Assembly (NCBI RefSeq): GCF_009812035.1
Contig: NZ_VZIZ01000013.1
Location: forward strand, 132,852 to 196,851
Reading direction: 5' to 3'
Length of the DNA stretch: 64,000 nucleotides
DNA from: Psychrobacter nivimaris
Lineage (GTDB): Bacteria; Pseudomonadota; Gammaproteobacteria; Pseudomonadales; Moraxellaceae
Position numbers and translations under genes: made by a program. The notes under the pieces are model-generated. The model was not told where the DNA came from. It searched no databases and saw only the letters and a list, made by a program, of their open reading frames with translations. Shown one piece after another: positions 63,988 to 64,000 of the stretch (position 1 is the first letter of the stretch; the number at the start of each line of letters is the position of its first letter).

Positions 63988-64000
63988 ATGCATATAGAAT

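Overview
The window is a chromosomal segment of a Psychrobacter-like gammaproteobacterium (Moraxellaceae). Moderate GC, the run rimO, pyrH-frr-uppS-cdsA-dxr-rseP-bamA-lpxD-fabZ-lpxA, the surA/lptD pair divergent from amgK-murU, and ntrBC all fit that assignment. It was made by reading alone, with no database search.

Positions 1 to about 32,030 are most of a P2-like prophage. It abuts the 3' end of a tRNA-Leu(UAG) gene and its other end lies left of the window. Reading from the tRNA: a cos-like site, portal Q and terminase P (+ strand), then on the - strand O, N, M, L, X, two membrane proteins, endolysin, R, S, V, W, J, I, H, FI, FII, E/E', T, U, D. This is the P2 late order. The cos site next to Q and the attachment site just beyond resemble the phiCTX arrangement. 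Beyond D lie an accessory region (about 4.5-10.2 kb), a repressor, an Ogr-type late activator and a large primase-helicase with small early genes. No integrase is in view.

The most unusual feature is the tail sheath gene FI. It is split into two halves by about 1.6 kb. The first half ends at a stop codon directly behind a canonical -1 slippery heptamer (GGGAAAG), with a Shine-Dalgarno-like AAGGGG 13 nt upstream. The -1 frame then stays open for 527 codons: an Ig-like domain followed by a C-type-lectin/FGE-like domain of the kind seen in diversity-generating retroelement targets. The second half restarts with its own ribosome binding site. The phage may therefore make a small share of sheath subunits carrying a displayed lectin.

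The accessory region looks like stacked cassettes. Two cassettes (a 65-aa plus a 282-aa protein; a 284-aa protein plus a 147-aa membrane protein) each end within a few bases of a gpD 3' end. One of these is the real gene, the other a diverged remnant. Each is preceded by a near-identical promoter whose spacer and -10 form a 25-bp palindrome, AAAGCGT-N11-ACGCTTT; a third copy lies before the repressor gene. Further left is an Arc-type pair of divergent regulators with three operator-like palindromes and a lipoprotein gene. Anti-phage or superinfection-exclusion roles are inferred from position and architecture only.

From 32,031 rightwards is host core genome: tRNA-Leu, ntrC-ntrB, the lipid/envelope cluster from rimO to lpxA, an NSS-family symporter, tgt, a 5'-truncated SOUL haem-binding gene, asd, an endonuclease/exonuclease/phosphatase-family membrane protein, an IS3-family element with a 4-bp target duplication, a possible structured RNA, surA, lptD, and the peptidoglycan-recycling genes amgK and murU.
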